The position numbers and the translations under genes were made by a program. Under the pieces are notes generated by a model. It was not told the origin of the DNA. It did no database searches and saw nothing but the letters and a program-made list of their open reading frames with translations. A DNA stretch of 64,000 nt from Oscillibacter sp. PC13 (GTDB lineage: Bacteria > Bacillota > Clostridia > Oscillospirales > Oscillospiraceae): assembly GCF_900115635.1 (NCBI RefSeq), contig NZ_FOXE01000010.1, forward strand, positions 1 through 64,000, given 5' to 3'. Shown here piece after piece: positions 8,995 through 16,056 of this stretch; position 1 is the first letter of the stretch; the number at the start of each line of letters is the position of its first letter.

Positions 8995-9675
8995 TCAACC
9001 GTCCTTCTTGCGGAAGGAGCCCTTCCCCTTTTTCACAGGGCGGCTGTGGGCATATGGATTTGACTTTGGCTGGAGACGATTGTCTCTGGAAGGGTAGGGC
9101 CTGGAGGATGCTGAACTGCCGGGCCGGGTCTTCCGTCTGGGTGCCGCTGTGCGCCGCTCAGAAGAGGAGCCTGCAGGCCGATCGGAAGGGGAGTGCGCAG
9201 GCTGCTCCGGCGGTTTAGGCGGTTCCTTGGGGAAAGAAGCCGTTCGAGTTCTTTTCCGGCCGGCGCGAAGATTTTTTTCGTGAGCCAACTGCTCGGTTTT
9301 CCGCTCGGCAGCCCGCTGGGCTTTGAGATCCAGTTTGGCAGCAACCTCGTCGTATTGCACGGGATCCAATTCGGCCAAACGGTGAACTACCGCCGCGGCA
9401 AGGCCGATATCCGTCAGGGCTGCTACGGCGACGGAAGAACGCCCCAGGGAACGGCCAAACACATCTTTTGTATAGGGAATACGGATCCACAGGCACTGTC
9501 CGGCCTGGGCAAAGTGTTCCACCCTTCGGCGGGTGTTCTCCGCCGCATCGGACGCCAGCAGCAGTACACGTGCATCCCGGGACCGGGCTGCCGCCTCTAC
9601 CGGCTCTTCGCCGACTGCCAGCCGCCCACCGCGCATCGCGAGGCCCAATAGGGAGAGAACATGGTTACTGTCCAT
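8995..9675 (-). CDS. YlxQ-type L7Ae-family protein with a long basic C-terminal extension
   Basis: A 226-residue protein: residues 1-100 (MDSNHVLSLLGLAMRGGRLAVG onward) are an L7Ae/L30e/S12e-like RNA-binding domain as in YlxQ, and about 125 further residues are rich in Arg, Lys, Pro and Ser with no hydrophobic core, ending KKGKGSFRKKDG. Typical YlxQ proteins are about 100 residues, so the tail is a large lineage-specific addition, probably disordered and nucleic-acid binding. CGAGGTG stands before ATG 9673-9675; the upstream open extension overlaps ylxR. It overlaps the 3' end of ylxR by 11 bp, implying translational coupling. Confidence 0.8.
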   Translation of the reverse strand: MDSNHVLSLLGLAMRGGRLAVGEEPVEAAARSRDARVLLLASDAAENTRRRVEHFAQAGQCLWIRIPYTKDVFGRSLGRSSVAVAALTDIGLAAAVVHRLAELDPVQYDEVAAKLDLKAQRAAERKTEQLAHEKNLRAGRKRTRTASFPKEPPKPPEQPAHSPSDRPAGSSSERRTAAPRRKTRPGSSASSRPYPSRDNRLQPKSNPYAHSRPVKKGKGSFRKKDG

Positions 9676-9943
9676 CCGCACCTCGCAGTTCTGCCTCCAT
9701 GGCATCATAGACCTCTGGTGGAATGGCGGTTTCAAAGGCGCGTTCCAGCGCACGGGACTTTCGGGCCTTCTGGAGGCACGCCACATCATGGCATACATAG
9801 GCTCCCCGGCCAGGCTTCTTCCCGCCGAAATCCAGGCTCACCTGGCCTTCCGGTGACTTCACAACGCGAAGCAGGGACTTTTTATCTTTCATTTCCCGGC
9901 AGCCAACGCATTGCCGCTGGGGGACCTTTTTTACTTTCGGCAT
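9665..9943 (-). CDS. ylxR: YlxR/RnpM-family RNA-binding protein
   Basis: A 92-residue basic protein with the YlxR signature: VPQRQCVGCREMKDKKSLLR, then GGKKPGRGAYVCHDVACL, whose cysteines may bind metal. In Bacillus subtilis this family (RnpM) binds and modulates the RNase P RNA. It lies 25 bp after nusA and overlaps ylxQ, the conserved position for the gene. The ribosome site before ATG 9943 is weak (CTGACGG), suggesting coupling to nusA translation. Confidence 0.88.
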   Translation of the reverse strand: MPKVKKVPQRQCVGCREMKDKKSLLRVVKSPEGQVSLDFGGKKPGRGAYVCHDVACLQKARKSRALERAFETAIPPEVYDAMEAELRGADGQ

Positions 9944-9968
9944 CCGTCAGGCCGCCTTTCTGCTAATA

Positions 9969-11129
9969 TTATTCCTCAGGAGGAAGTTCCTCGTCATCCA
10001 GAATCTCGATGACATCTTCATCCATGTCATCGGAAGGTTCTTGATAGCTCTCCGGCTTAATGTCAATTTTATAGCCAGTGAGACGGGCGGCCAAACGGGC
10101 ATTCTGCCCCTCCTTGCCGATGGCCAGGGACAACTGATCGTCCGGCACGAGAACGCGGCAGGCCTTACCCTCGTCTGCCATCCATACATCCACTACATCA
10201 GCAGGAGCCAGAGCGGCAGCAATGAACACGGCAGGATCCTCGCTGTATTTGATAATGTCAATTTTTTCGCCCCGCAACTCCTCCACAATATTACCGACCC
10301 GTTGGCCCTTAGGGCCGACGCAGGCACCGATGGGATCCACGTTTTCGTCGTTGGACCACACGGCCATTTTTGTGCGGCTGCCGGCCTCCCGGGCGATGGA
10401 TTTCACTTCCACAGTGCCGTCATAGATCTCGGGAACTTCCAATTCAAAAAGGCGCTTCACCAGACCTGGGTGGGTTCTGGAAATCAAAATCTGGGGACCA
10501 CGGGTGGAACGGCGGACCTCCACGACATAAACCTTGACATGCGTTCCCTCGGTAAGGATTTCACCGGGAACTTGCTCACCGCTCATCAACAGGGCTTCCG
10601 TAGACTCCGTGCCGGTACCAATCCGAAGGGATACGTTTCCGTTCCGGGGATCGATGCGGGTTACCACGCCGGTAAGAATTTCGTGCTGCTTGGAATTGAA
10701 TTCGTCATACACCATGCCGCGTTCCGCTTCCCGCAGACCCTGGATAATCACCTGTTTGCCATTGCCTGCGGCGATACGGCCGAACTCCATTTTGTCCACG
10801 GGAATGTTGACAACATCACCAATCTCATACTTTGCAGAGATCTTTTTAGCTTCCTCCACCGGAAGCTCGTTGGCGGGATCCACATAGTCCTCTTCATCAA
10901 CGACGTTTTTCTGTACGTACATCTTCAGATCCTGATGTGCTTCATCCACATCCACAATCACGTTCTCCACGCCCTCGTGATCCCGCTTATAAGCGGTGGT
11001 CAGTGCCTGGATGATTTTATCCATCATAAACGTCTGGGGAATGTTGCGCTCTTTCTCCAGCATGGCCAGGGCGGCAAAAATTTCAGCGGGGTTCATGCCG
11101 ACGGGTTCTTTTTGCTTCTTGCCTTTCAT
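9969..11129 (-). CDS. nusA: Transcription termination/antitermination factor NusA
   Basis: A 386-residue RNA polymerase-binding factor that stimulates pausing and hairpin termination. Order: N-terminal polymerase-binding domain (FAALAMLEKERNIP), S1 domain near 135-205, then two KH domains with GACVGPKGQRVGNIV and LAIGKEGQNARLAARL. The acidic C-terminal tail is short; there are no C-terminal AR repeats, as usual in Firmicutes. AAGGAG lies eight bases before ATG 11129; an adjacent TTG 11132 is less likely. It follows rimP by 46 bp. Confidence 0.95.
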   Translation of the reverse strand: MKGKKQKEPVGMNPAEIFAALAMLEKERNIPQTFMMDKIIQALTTAYKRDHEGVENVIVDVDEAHQDLKMYVQKNVVDEEDYVDPANELPVEEAKKISAKYEIGDVVNIPVDKMEFGRIAAGNGKQVIIQGLREAERGMVYDEFNSKQHEILTGVVTRIDPRNGNVSLRIGTGTESTEALLMSGEQVPGEILTEGTHVKVYVVEVRRSTRGPQILISRTHPGLVKRLFELEVPEIYDGTVEVKSIAREAGSRTKMAVWSNDENVDPIGACVGPKGQRVGNIVEELRGEKIDIIKYSEDPAVFIAAALAPADVVDVWMADEGKACRVLVPDDQLSLAIGKEGQNARLAARLTGYKIDIKPESYQEPSDDMDEDVIEILDDEELPPEE

Positions 11130-11175
11130 CAATGATTCTCCTTATTGTTCAAATACATCTTTCAAACGGAAACGG

Positions 11176-11637
11176 TCAGAATTCCACCCGCAGGCGGACC
11201 AGAGCTACGTCCTTTTTGAGAAAGGTCCTCTCATCATTGCCAATGGCAACCGTAACATCGCCGTTCTCTGCGTCGTATGCCTTCAGTGTGCCGGCATACT
11301 CCTTTCGCCCATCCAGATTCCGGTACAGCTTCACCAGCACTGGGCTGCCAAGATAGCGCTGAAAGTCAGAGGCACGCTTCAGTGCCCGTTCTGCGCCGGC
11401 GGATCCAACCTCCAATGTATAACTGCCCTCAATGGGATCCGCCTCGTCCAGCAAATCAGAGAGCTTTCTGGAAATGGCTTCGCAATCCAGAATGTCCACG
11501 CCGCCGTCCTTGTCCAGCAGGACCCGGAGATACCAGGTGCCGGCCTCCTTGACGTACTCCACATCCCAGAGTGTGCAGCCTTGCTCGGCAATGGCGGGAG
11601 CCGCCAGCTCTGCCGTCAGGTCGGTAATTTTTTTCAT
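11176..11637 (-). CDS. rimP: Ribosome maturation factor RimP
   Basis: A 153-residue protein needed for 30S assembly, with the N-terminal segment GCTLWDVEYVKEAGTWYLRVLLDK and the central DCEAISRKLSDLLDE and EVGSAGAERALK motifs, then a C-terminal SH3-like domain. GGGAG lies nine bases before ATG 11637; the frame is open further upstream into the leader, but that part overlaps the leader hairpin. It is the first gene of the nusA-infB operon, about 110 bp after its promoter. Confidence 0.92.
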   Translation of the reverse strand: MKKITDLTAELAAPAIAEQGCTLWDVEYVKEAGTWYLRVLLDKDGGVDILDCEAISRKLSDLLDEADPIEGSYTLEVGSAGAERALKRASDFQRYLGSPVLVKLYRNLDGRKEYAGTLKAYDAENGDVTVAIGNDERTFLKKDVALVRLRVEF

Positions 11638-11750
11638 GGAATCAGCTCCCTTCCACTGACAATTTTTACAAAATTTGACCAACTGAAAAAGGTCAAGAAA
11701 AAGAGCGGACCTGAGGCCCACTCCGCATACCTTACTCTTCTAACATAAGC
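11638..11750 (-). promoter_or_regulatory. rimP operon leader with terminator-like hairpin
   Basis: The untranslated leader holds a hairpin (arms GCGGA/TCCGC, 11705-11726) followed on the minus strand by TCTTTTTCTT, so it can act as an attenuator. An alternative pairing GGGCC/GGTCC overlaps the same arms. A rimP-leader RNA family is known in Firmicutes; I cannot test membership by eye. Confidence 0.55.
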
Positions 11751-11779
11751 ACTATACCACAGCAGGCGAAAAAGTGCAA
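11751..11779 (-). promoter_or_regulatory. Sigma-A promoter of the rimP-nusA-infB operon
   Basis: On the minus strand TTGCAC (-35), a 17-bp spacer and TATAGT (-10), just upstream of the rimP leader. It is the only convincing promoter seen before the translation operon. Confidence 0.8.
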
Positions 11780-11824
11780 GCCTTTTCTTTCTATTATATT
11801 AAAGATATATCAGAAAGTGTGGGC

Positions 11825-11862
11825 AAAAAAAGGCCGGATATGCAGAGCGTTGCATATCCGGC
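11825..11862 (-). terminator. Terminator of the small membrane-protein operon
   Basis: Twelve-base arms (GCCGGATATGCA and its complement) around a six-base loop, followed on the minus strand by CTTTTTTT. It separates the two-gene membrane operon from the rimP promoter. Confidence 0.9.
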
Positions 11863-11868
11863 AGAATG

Positions 11869-12183
11869 TCAGGTTTTCTTCAGCAATGTGGTTTTCAAAA
11901 CGCGGCGGGGATCCTGGAGCAACAGAGCGACCAGCCAGGCAATGAGGCCAAGGGCCACGACAGACAATCCGAGATAGAAGTCATTCAGCATGTCCCCGGC
12001 AGCTGGGGTAAAGTATTCCGCCTGAAGTTCCGCATATTCAAAAATCGCGTCTCCCAGCCACATGAGTGAGGCACCCCAGTAAATCAGACTAAGTGTGCCC
12101 AGACGCATAGAGTTGTCCGGGGCTCTTTTGTACCAGAGAACGGTACTGATGATGGCGGCAAAAACCGTGGTCAATAAGGTCAT
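11869..12183 (-). CDS. Small membrane protein, second of a two-gene pair
   Basis: A 104-residue protein with about three hydrophobic helices: an N-terminal one (LLTTVFAAIISTVLWY), one near 30-47 and one near 72-90, ending in a basic tail. An acidic stretch between helices (GDAIFEYAELQAEYF) could face the outside. I do not recognise a family. It follows the companion gene by 12 bp and ends at a strong terminator, so the two form an operon lying downstream of the zinc transporter genes and read from a promoter with a Zur-box-like sequence. A role in metal handling is an inference from this setting only. Confidence 0.75.
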   Translation of the reverse strand: MTLLTTVFAAIISTVLWYKRAPDNSMRLGTLSLIYWGASLMWLGDAIFEYAELQAEYFTPAAGDMLNDFYLGLSVVALGLIAWLVALLLQDPRRVLKTTLLKKT

Positions 12184-12195
12184 GAATCCGCCTCC

Positions 12196-12603
12196 TCACT
12201 TCACAGCGGCGGAGGGTTCGGCCGCCCGCTTTTCCATGGCATTGGAAACCAATACCATACCTGCCCAGGCCAGCGTCACAAGAAGCGCCATGGATACGCC
12301 GATGGTGGACATTTCGTGGAGCATGGCCACCGTGTCCTCGGGATTTGCGGCAGCGGTCAGGAAGGGAAACCAAGGGGTCACCTCGCCATGCCAGACATGC
12401 TCAAAAGCCAATAGAAGGGAACCGCCCCAGAGCATATTGGTCAGCCAGCCCAATTTTTGAGAAAAAGAAATTCGCTGACTGCTCTGCAGTACGCCGGGGG
12501 AAATGTCCATTTTGGACACAGATGCGCTCTCCCTCTTTTTGCAACTATGTTTGACGGCTGTCACAACGATAGCCTCCGCGGTAGGTACTAAAAAACATGC
12601 CAT
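12196..12603 (-). CDS. Small His-containing membrane protein, first of a two-gene pair
   Basis: A 135-residue protein starting MACFLVPTAEAIVVTAV, with a basic cytoplasmic stretch at 18-48 and two clear helices near 52-68 and 95-120. The loop between them carries FEHVWHGE and MLHEM, clusters of His and Glu that could bind a metal. TAAGGAGG stands eight bases before ATG 12603. I do not know the family. It is preceded by a 155-nt structured leader and a promoter overlapping a Zur-like half-site, and followed at 12 bp by another small membrane protein gene. Confidence 0.75.
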   Translation of the reverse strand: MACFLVPTAEAIVVTAVKHSCKKRESASVSKMDISPGVLQSSQRISFSQKLGWLTNMLWGGSLLLAFEHVWHGEVTPWFPFLTAAANPEDTVAMLHEMSTIGVSMALLVTLAWAGMVLVSNAMEKRAAEPSAAVK

Positions 12604-12758
12604 AGTAAAACCTCCTTAAAATATGGCCGGACAGCAAAAAAGCCACGAAAACAAGCGACACTCCTGCGGAGTATCCGCTTGCCTTCGTGGCAAGTATTTC
12701 AAAACCCGGCCAAATAACAAAAAGCCCTTCAGAGCATTGGTTTCTTCCTGAAACCGAT
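12604..12758 (-). promoter_or_regulatory. Structured 5' leader with terminator-like hairpin
   Basis: Read on the minus strand the leader has a small stem (GGTTTC/GAAACC), then a long hairpin at 12642-12691 with arms GCCACGAA/TTCGTGGC, CAAGCG/CGCTTG and ACTCC/GGAGT, followed by TTTTTT. The bases GGCCGG (12706-12711) and CCGGCC (12625-12630) on either side can close around it. This is the layout of an attenuator or riboswitch expression platform; it could instead simply be the terminator of the upstream znu operon. Confidence 0.6.
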
Positions 12759-12764
12759 ATCATA

Positions 12765-12793
12765 AATATAGCACAGAAGAAAATGATTGTCAA
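12765..12793 (-). promoter_or_regulatory. Promoter overlapping a Zur-box-like half-site
   Basis: On the minus strand TTGACA, a 17-bp spacer and TATATT. On the plus strand GAAAATGATTGTC overlaps the -35 and differs by one base from GAAAATGATTATC in the Zur box at 14750-14772. This suggests zinc-responsive repression of the two small membrane genes. Confidence 0.65.
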
Positions 12794-12799
12794 CAAAAA

Positions 12800-13612
12800 T
12801 CACCGGCGGCACAGCCATCCCAACACACAGGAAAGAAGAAAGAGAATGAGGTTGGCCACCACAACGGAGGCACCTACCGGCATGGAGAGTGTGAAGGAGA
12901 CCGTCAGTCCCACACAAAAGCAGACTACGGAGGTAATGCCCGCGCAGACGACTACTCCCCGGAAACTGTGGAATAGCCGCATGGCTGTCAGAGCGGGGAA
13001 AATCACAAGGGAAGAGATCAGCATGGCGCCCATCATCCGCATGCCCAAAACAATGGTCAGGGCTGTCAAAACAGCCAGCAGGGTATTGTACCAGTCCACC
13101 TTCAGGCCGGTGGCCCGGGAAAAGCTCTCATCAAAGGTGACGGCGAAGAGCTTGTGATAAAACAGAATAAACAAAGTCAGCACCGCAGCGCAGAGAAGAA
13201 CGGACAGCACCACATCCGCCTTTGTCATGGCCAGAACGCTGCCGAACATATAGTTGTCCACGTCAGTGGTCATCCCGGTGGTACAGGAGATGACAATGAT
13301 GCCCACGGCCAAAGAGGAGGCACTCATGGCAGCGATGGCGGCATCACTGTTCCAGTGTGGGTGATTTGCCATCCGCAACAGAAAAAAAGCCGCTAAAATT
13401 ACCACGGGGATAGAAAAATACAGCGGGGTGAAGCCCAGCGCGACCGCAATGGCCAGCGCGCCGAAAGATACATGGGAGAGGCCGTCGCCAATCATGGAGT
13501 AGCGTTTCAAGACAAGGGAGACGCCCAGCAGGGCGCAGCAGAGGCTTACCAATATGCCGGCCACCAAGGCCCGCTGCATAAAAGGCCAAGAGAACATTTG
13601 CAGAATATTCAT
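12800..13612 (-). CDS. znuB: Zinc/manganese ABC transporter permease
   Basis: A 270-residue ABC-3 family permease with about eight hydrophobic helices; the segment LKRYSMIGDGLSHVSFGALA and later LGMRMMGAMLISSLVIFPALTA are typical. It forms the membrane channel for metal import. Its start overlaps the znuC stop by 4 bp (ATGA), implying coupled translation. The operon is zur-znuC-znuB; no solute-binding znuA gene lies in the window, so the receptor must be encoded elsewhere. Zinc is favoured over manganese because of the upstream Zur-type regulator. Confidence 0.88.
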   Translation of the reverse strand: MNILQMFSWPFMQRALVAGILVSLCCALLGVSLVLKRYSMIGDGLSHVSFGALAIAVALGFTPLYFSIPVVILAAFFLLRMANHPHWNSDAAIAAMSASSLAVGIIVISCTTGMTTDVDNYMFGSVLAMTKADVVLSVLLCAAVLTLFILFYHKLFAVTFDESFSRATGLKVDWYNTLLAVLTALTIVLGMRMMGAMLISSLVIFPALTAMRLFHSFRGVVVCAGITSVVCFCVGLTVSFTLSMPVGASVVVANLILFLLSCVLGWLCRR

Positions 13613-14322
13613 ATGGATTCCTCCTGAAAACGGCGGCCTTGCGGAGATACCAAAAACTCTGCGGCAGTACCGAGAAAATAGTTGTCCCGTCCGATATGAA
13701 GCACAGTCCGGGTGCTTTGCAGGGCGGCTTTCAAATCGTGGGTCACCATGACCACAGCCATGCCTTCCTTCTGGTTGAGATAGGCCAGGGTTTTATAGAG
13801 ATCCTGGGCTGCGGCGGGATCCAAACCGGTAATGGGCTCGTCCAGAATCAGCAGACGTTTGGCGGCACACAGTGCGCGGGCCAGCAGCACCCGCTGCTGC
13901 TGGCCACCGGAGAGATCCCGGTAGCTTTCATCCTTGAGCTCCAAAATCCCCAGCTTCCCCATATTCATGAGCGCAGCGGATTTCTGCGCAGCGGAATAAA
14001 AAAAGCGCACACCCTTCTGATTTAAGCAGCCAGAGAGCACTACCTCATATACTGTGGCTGGAAAGTCCCTCTGCGCCCGGGTCTGCTGGGGCAGGTATCC
14101 AATGGCGCCCTGCCGGAGTTCGGGCGCCCGTAAAATTTCACCGGAGAGCGGCGAAAGAAGGCCCAGAAGGCCCCGTAGGAGCGTGGACTTTCCAGAACCA
14201 TTGTCACCCACAATACAGAGATAGTCTCCGGCGCGGATGGAAAAATTCAGGTGGGAAAGGACGCTCTGCCCCTCATAGCCAAGGGACACATCTCGGCAGG
14301 CCAGCAGTTCAGCGTTCTCCAT
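13609..14322 (-). CDS. znuC: Zinc ABC transporter ATP-binding protein
   Basis: A 237-residue ABC ATPase: Walker A GDNGSGKST near 42, signature LSGGQQQR near 140, Walker B LLILDEP near 160 and the H-loop MVTHD. AAAGGAGG is nine bases before ATG 14322, and the gene starts inside the 3' end of zur (14-bp overlap); an open upstream extension in this frame overlaps zur and is not used. It energises the ZnuB permease. Confidence 0.9.
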   Translation of the reverse strand: MENAELLACRDVSLGYEGQSVLSHLNFSIRAGDYLCIVGDNGSGKSTLLRGLLGLLSPLSGEILRAPELRQGAIGYLPQQTRAQRDFPATVYEVVLSGCLNQKGVRFFYSAAQKSAALMNMGKLGILELKDESYRDLSGGQQQRVLLARALCAAKRLLILDEPITGLDPAAAQDLYKTLAYLNQKEGMAVVMVTHDLKAALQSTRTVLHIGRDNYFLGTAAEFLVSPQGRRFQEESI

Positions 14323-14731
14323 GATCGCCGGCCTCCTTTCCAGCACAGATATCGCACAGGCCGGAAAACAACGTCCGGCGGGGGTTGATACGGAAGTGAT
14401 GCTCCATCTCCAGATGCTCGTAGAGCCCCTGGAGATGGGAACAATCCAGGTGGCGGATCCGGCCGCATCGCTCGCACTGGAGCAGGAAACAGCCGCGGTG
14501 GTCGCTCTCCTCGTGGCCGCAGTACTGATAAAAGGCACCATCCTCCGTGTTAATTTTATGAACCCGGCCGGTGGAGGCCAATTTATCCAGCTGGCGGTAA
14601 ATGGTGGCCAGCCCCACGGGAATTCCCTCCTGGCGTAGATCCTCAGCGAGTTCTCCTGCAGTCAAGGCCTCTTCCTGCCGTTTTTCCAGGCAGGCAAGTA
14701 CAGCCTGCTGCTGTTTGGTGCTGTAGGGCAC
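14309..14731 (-). CDS. zur: Fur-family zinc uptake regulator
   Basis: A 140-residue Fur-family repressor. An N-terminal winged helix (AGELAEDLRQEGIPVGLATIYRQLDKL) is followed by the metal-binding dimerisation half with CERC and CDIC cysteine pairs for the structural zinc and an HLEMEHHF cluster. It starts with GTG 14731, GGGGTG being eight bases upstream. Being first in an operon with znuC and znuB, and preceded by a near-perfect inverted repeat just after the -10, it very likely represses its own operon when zinc is plentiful. Fur or Mur specificity cannot be excluded from sequence alone. Confidence 0.88.
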   Translation of the reverse strand: MPYSTKQQQAVLACLEKRQEEALTAGELAEDLRQEGIPVGLATIYRQLDKLASTGRVHKINTEDGAFYQYCGHEESDHRGCFLLQCERCGRIRHLDCSHLQGLYEHLEMEHHFRINPRRTLFSGLCDICAGKEAGDHGER

Positions 14732-14749
14732 AGAATATCACCCCTAAAT

Positions 14750-14772
14750 ATGAAAATGATTATCGTTTTCAT
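14750..14772. promoter_or_regulatory. Zur/Fur-type operator
   Basis: A 23-bp inverted repeat with 10 of 11 matching arm positions, core GAAAATGATTATCGTTTTC. It lies directly downstream of the zur -10 element, so bound repressor would cover the transcription start. Confidence 0.85.
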
Positions 14773-14800
14773 ATTATAGACGGATATGAAAAAAAGTCAA
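14773..14800 (-). promoter_or_regulatory. zur-znuCB promoter
   Basis: On the minus strand TTGACT, a 16-bp spacer and TATAAT, abutting the operator. It is divergent from, and only 6 bp away from, the promoter of the nucleotidyltransferase gene. Confidence 0.85.
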
Positions 14801-14806
14801 GAGCAG

Positions 14807-14835
14807 TTGCAAAAATACAATGGATAGGATATAGT
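14807..14835 (+). promoter_or_regulatory. Promoter of the nucleotidyltransferase gene
   Basis: TTGCAA, a 17-bp spacer and TATAGT. Transcription would start near 14842, about 60 bases before the ATG. Confidence 0.75.
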
Positions 14836-14903
14836 AAATCTGTTATATGCATACGTAAATATTGCGCGATTGAGACGCATCAAAATAACAGGAGCGAAGC
14901 AAC

Positions 14904-15821
14904 ATGAAAGTGTCACTGGTCATCATGGCGGCAGGCTTGGGCTCCCGCTACGGCGGCAGCAAGCAGGTGGACGGCATTGGGCCCAATCATGAAATTCTGA
15001 TGGAGTATTCCATTTATGACGCCCTGCGGGCAGGATTCAATAAAATTGTGTTTATCATTAAGCCGGAGATGGAAGAGTTGATGCACCGCATCTGTGGGGA
15101 TTATCTGGCGAAGAAAACTGCCAAGGACGGAAGCCCGGTGGAGGTAGCATACGTTTTTCAGGATTTTTCCTCTGTTCCGGATTTTTACCACATCCCGCCG
15201 GAACGGACAAAGCCATTTGGTACTGTCCACGCCCTGCTGTGTGCGGCAAATGCGGTTTCTGAACCCTGCTGCGTGATCAATGCAGACGATTACTATGGGA
15301 TTGACGCCTATCAAACCATTTATAACGAACTGGTAAAGCTGCCTGCAGATGGCAAGGCAACCATGGTGGGATATCTTTTAAAAAATACCGCCAGCCTGCA
15401 CGGTACAGTATCCCGCGGTGTTTGTACCGTAAAAGATGGAAAGCTGAATACCATTCGGGAGGCATTGAAGGTCCAGCTATACGCAGACGGTACGCTGCGG
15501 GATCTGGCGGAAGACCAGCCTTTGGCGCCGGACACTGTGGTGTCGATGAACTTTTGGGGCTTTGCGCCCAGCATTTTTCCCGCACTGAGGCTGTATTTCG
15601 AAAACTTCCTGCGCACTGAGGCTGGAGACAATCTCAAGGCGGAGTGCCTGCTGCCCGTGATGGTTGGGGAGCAGATGCGGGAGGGAAAGCTGGAAGTTTC
15701 CGTCCTCCGCTCCAATGACAAGTGGTTCGGCATGACCTACCACCAGGACCGGGAAGTCGTGGCCGCAGAGCTGCAGAGGCTTCACAGGGATGGGGCCTAT
15801 CCGGAGGATTTGCGGAAATAA
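14904..15821 (+). CDS. Nucleotidyltransferase family protein
   Basis: A 305-residue cytoplasmic protein with the NTP-transferase signature at the N-terminus (VIMAAGLGSRYGGSKQ), where the Gly-rich loop binds nucleotide and the Lys/Arg contact phosphates, and an INADDYYG motif near 130 that would hold the metal-binding aspartates. This is the fold of sugar-1-phosphate nucleotidylyltransferases, but sugar and nucleotide are not predictable. AGGAG is eight to nine bases before ATG 14904. It is a single-gene unit with its own promoter and a terminator, no sugar or cell-wall genes beside it. Confidence 0.8.
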   Translation: MKVSLVIMAAGLGSRYGGSKQVDGIGPNHEILMEYSIYDALRAGFNKIVFIIKPEMEELMHRICGDYLAKKTAKDGSPVEVAYVFQDFSSVPDFYHIPPERTKPFGTVHALLCAANAVSEPCCVINADDYYGIDAYQTIYNELVKLPADGKATMVGYLLKNTASLHGTVSRGVCTVKDGKLNTIREALKVQLYADGTLRDLAEDQPLAPDTVVSMNFWGFAPSIFPALRLYFENFLRTEAGDNLKAECLLPVMVGEQMREGKLEVSVLRSNDKWFGMTYHQDREVVAAELQRLHRDGAYPEDLRK

Positions 15822-15823
15822 GA

Positions 15824-15862
15824 AAAGCAGGCACACGGCATGGGGCCGTGTGCCTGCTTTTG
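15824..15862. terminator. Bidirectional terminator
   Basis: Sixteen-base arms starting AAAGCAGGCACACGG, with T residues on both exits. It ends the nucleotidyltransferase transcript. Confidence 0.85.
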
Positions 15863-16002
15863 TATAAAGAGAAAAGAGCCTGTGGGGCATGCATGGCAGG
15901 CGTCGCCGTTACATAAAAAAGCATAGGCCCTGCGGCCGAAATCAACGGAAAATTTTTTGATAGAATTTGACACCATTTTTTCAACAATTTGTTTCGACTT
16001 TT

Positions 16003-16031
16003 TTGACGAAATCACGTCTTCTAGATATAGA
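16003..16031 (+). promoter_or_regulatory. Promoter of the SGNH hydrolase gene
   Basis: TTGACG, a 17-bp spacer and TATAGA, ending 26 bases before the ATG at 16057. Confidence 0.65.
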
Positions 16032-16056
16032 AAAAGATTTCAAAGGGGCGAGTCAC

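Noticed and set aside
10041-11135. 364-codon plus-strand open frame opposite nusA
   Set aside because: Mirror frame of nusA with no plausible start context.
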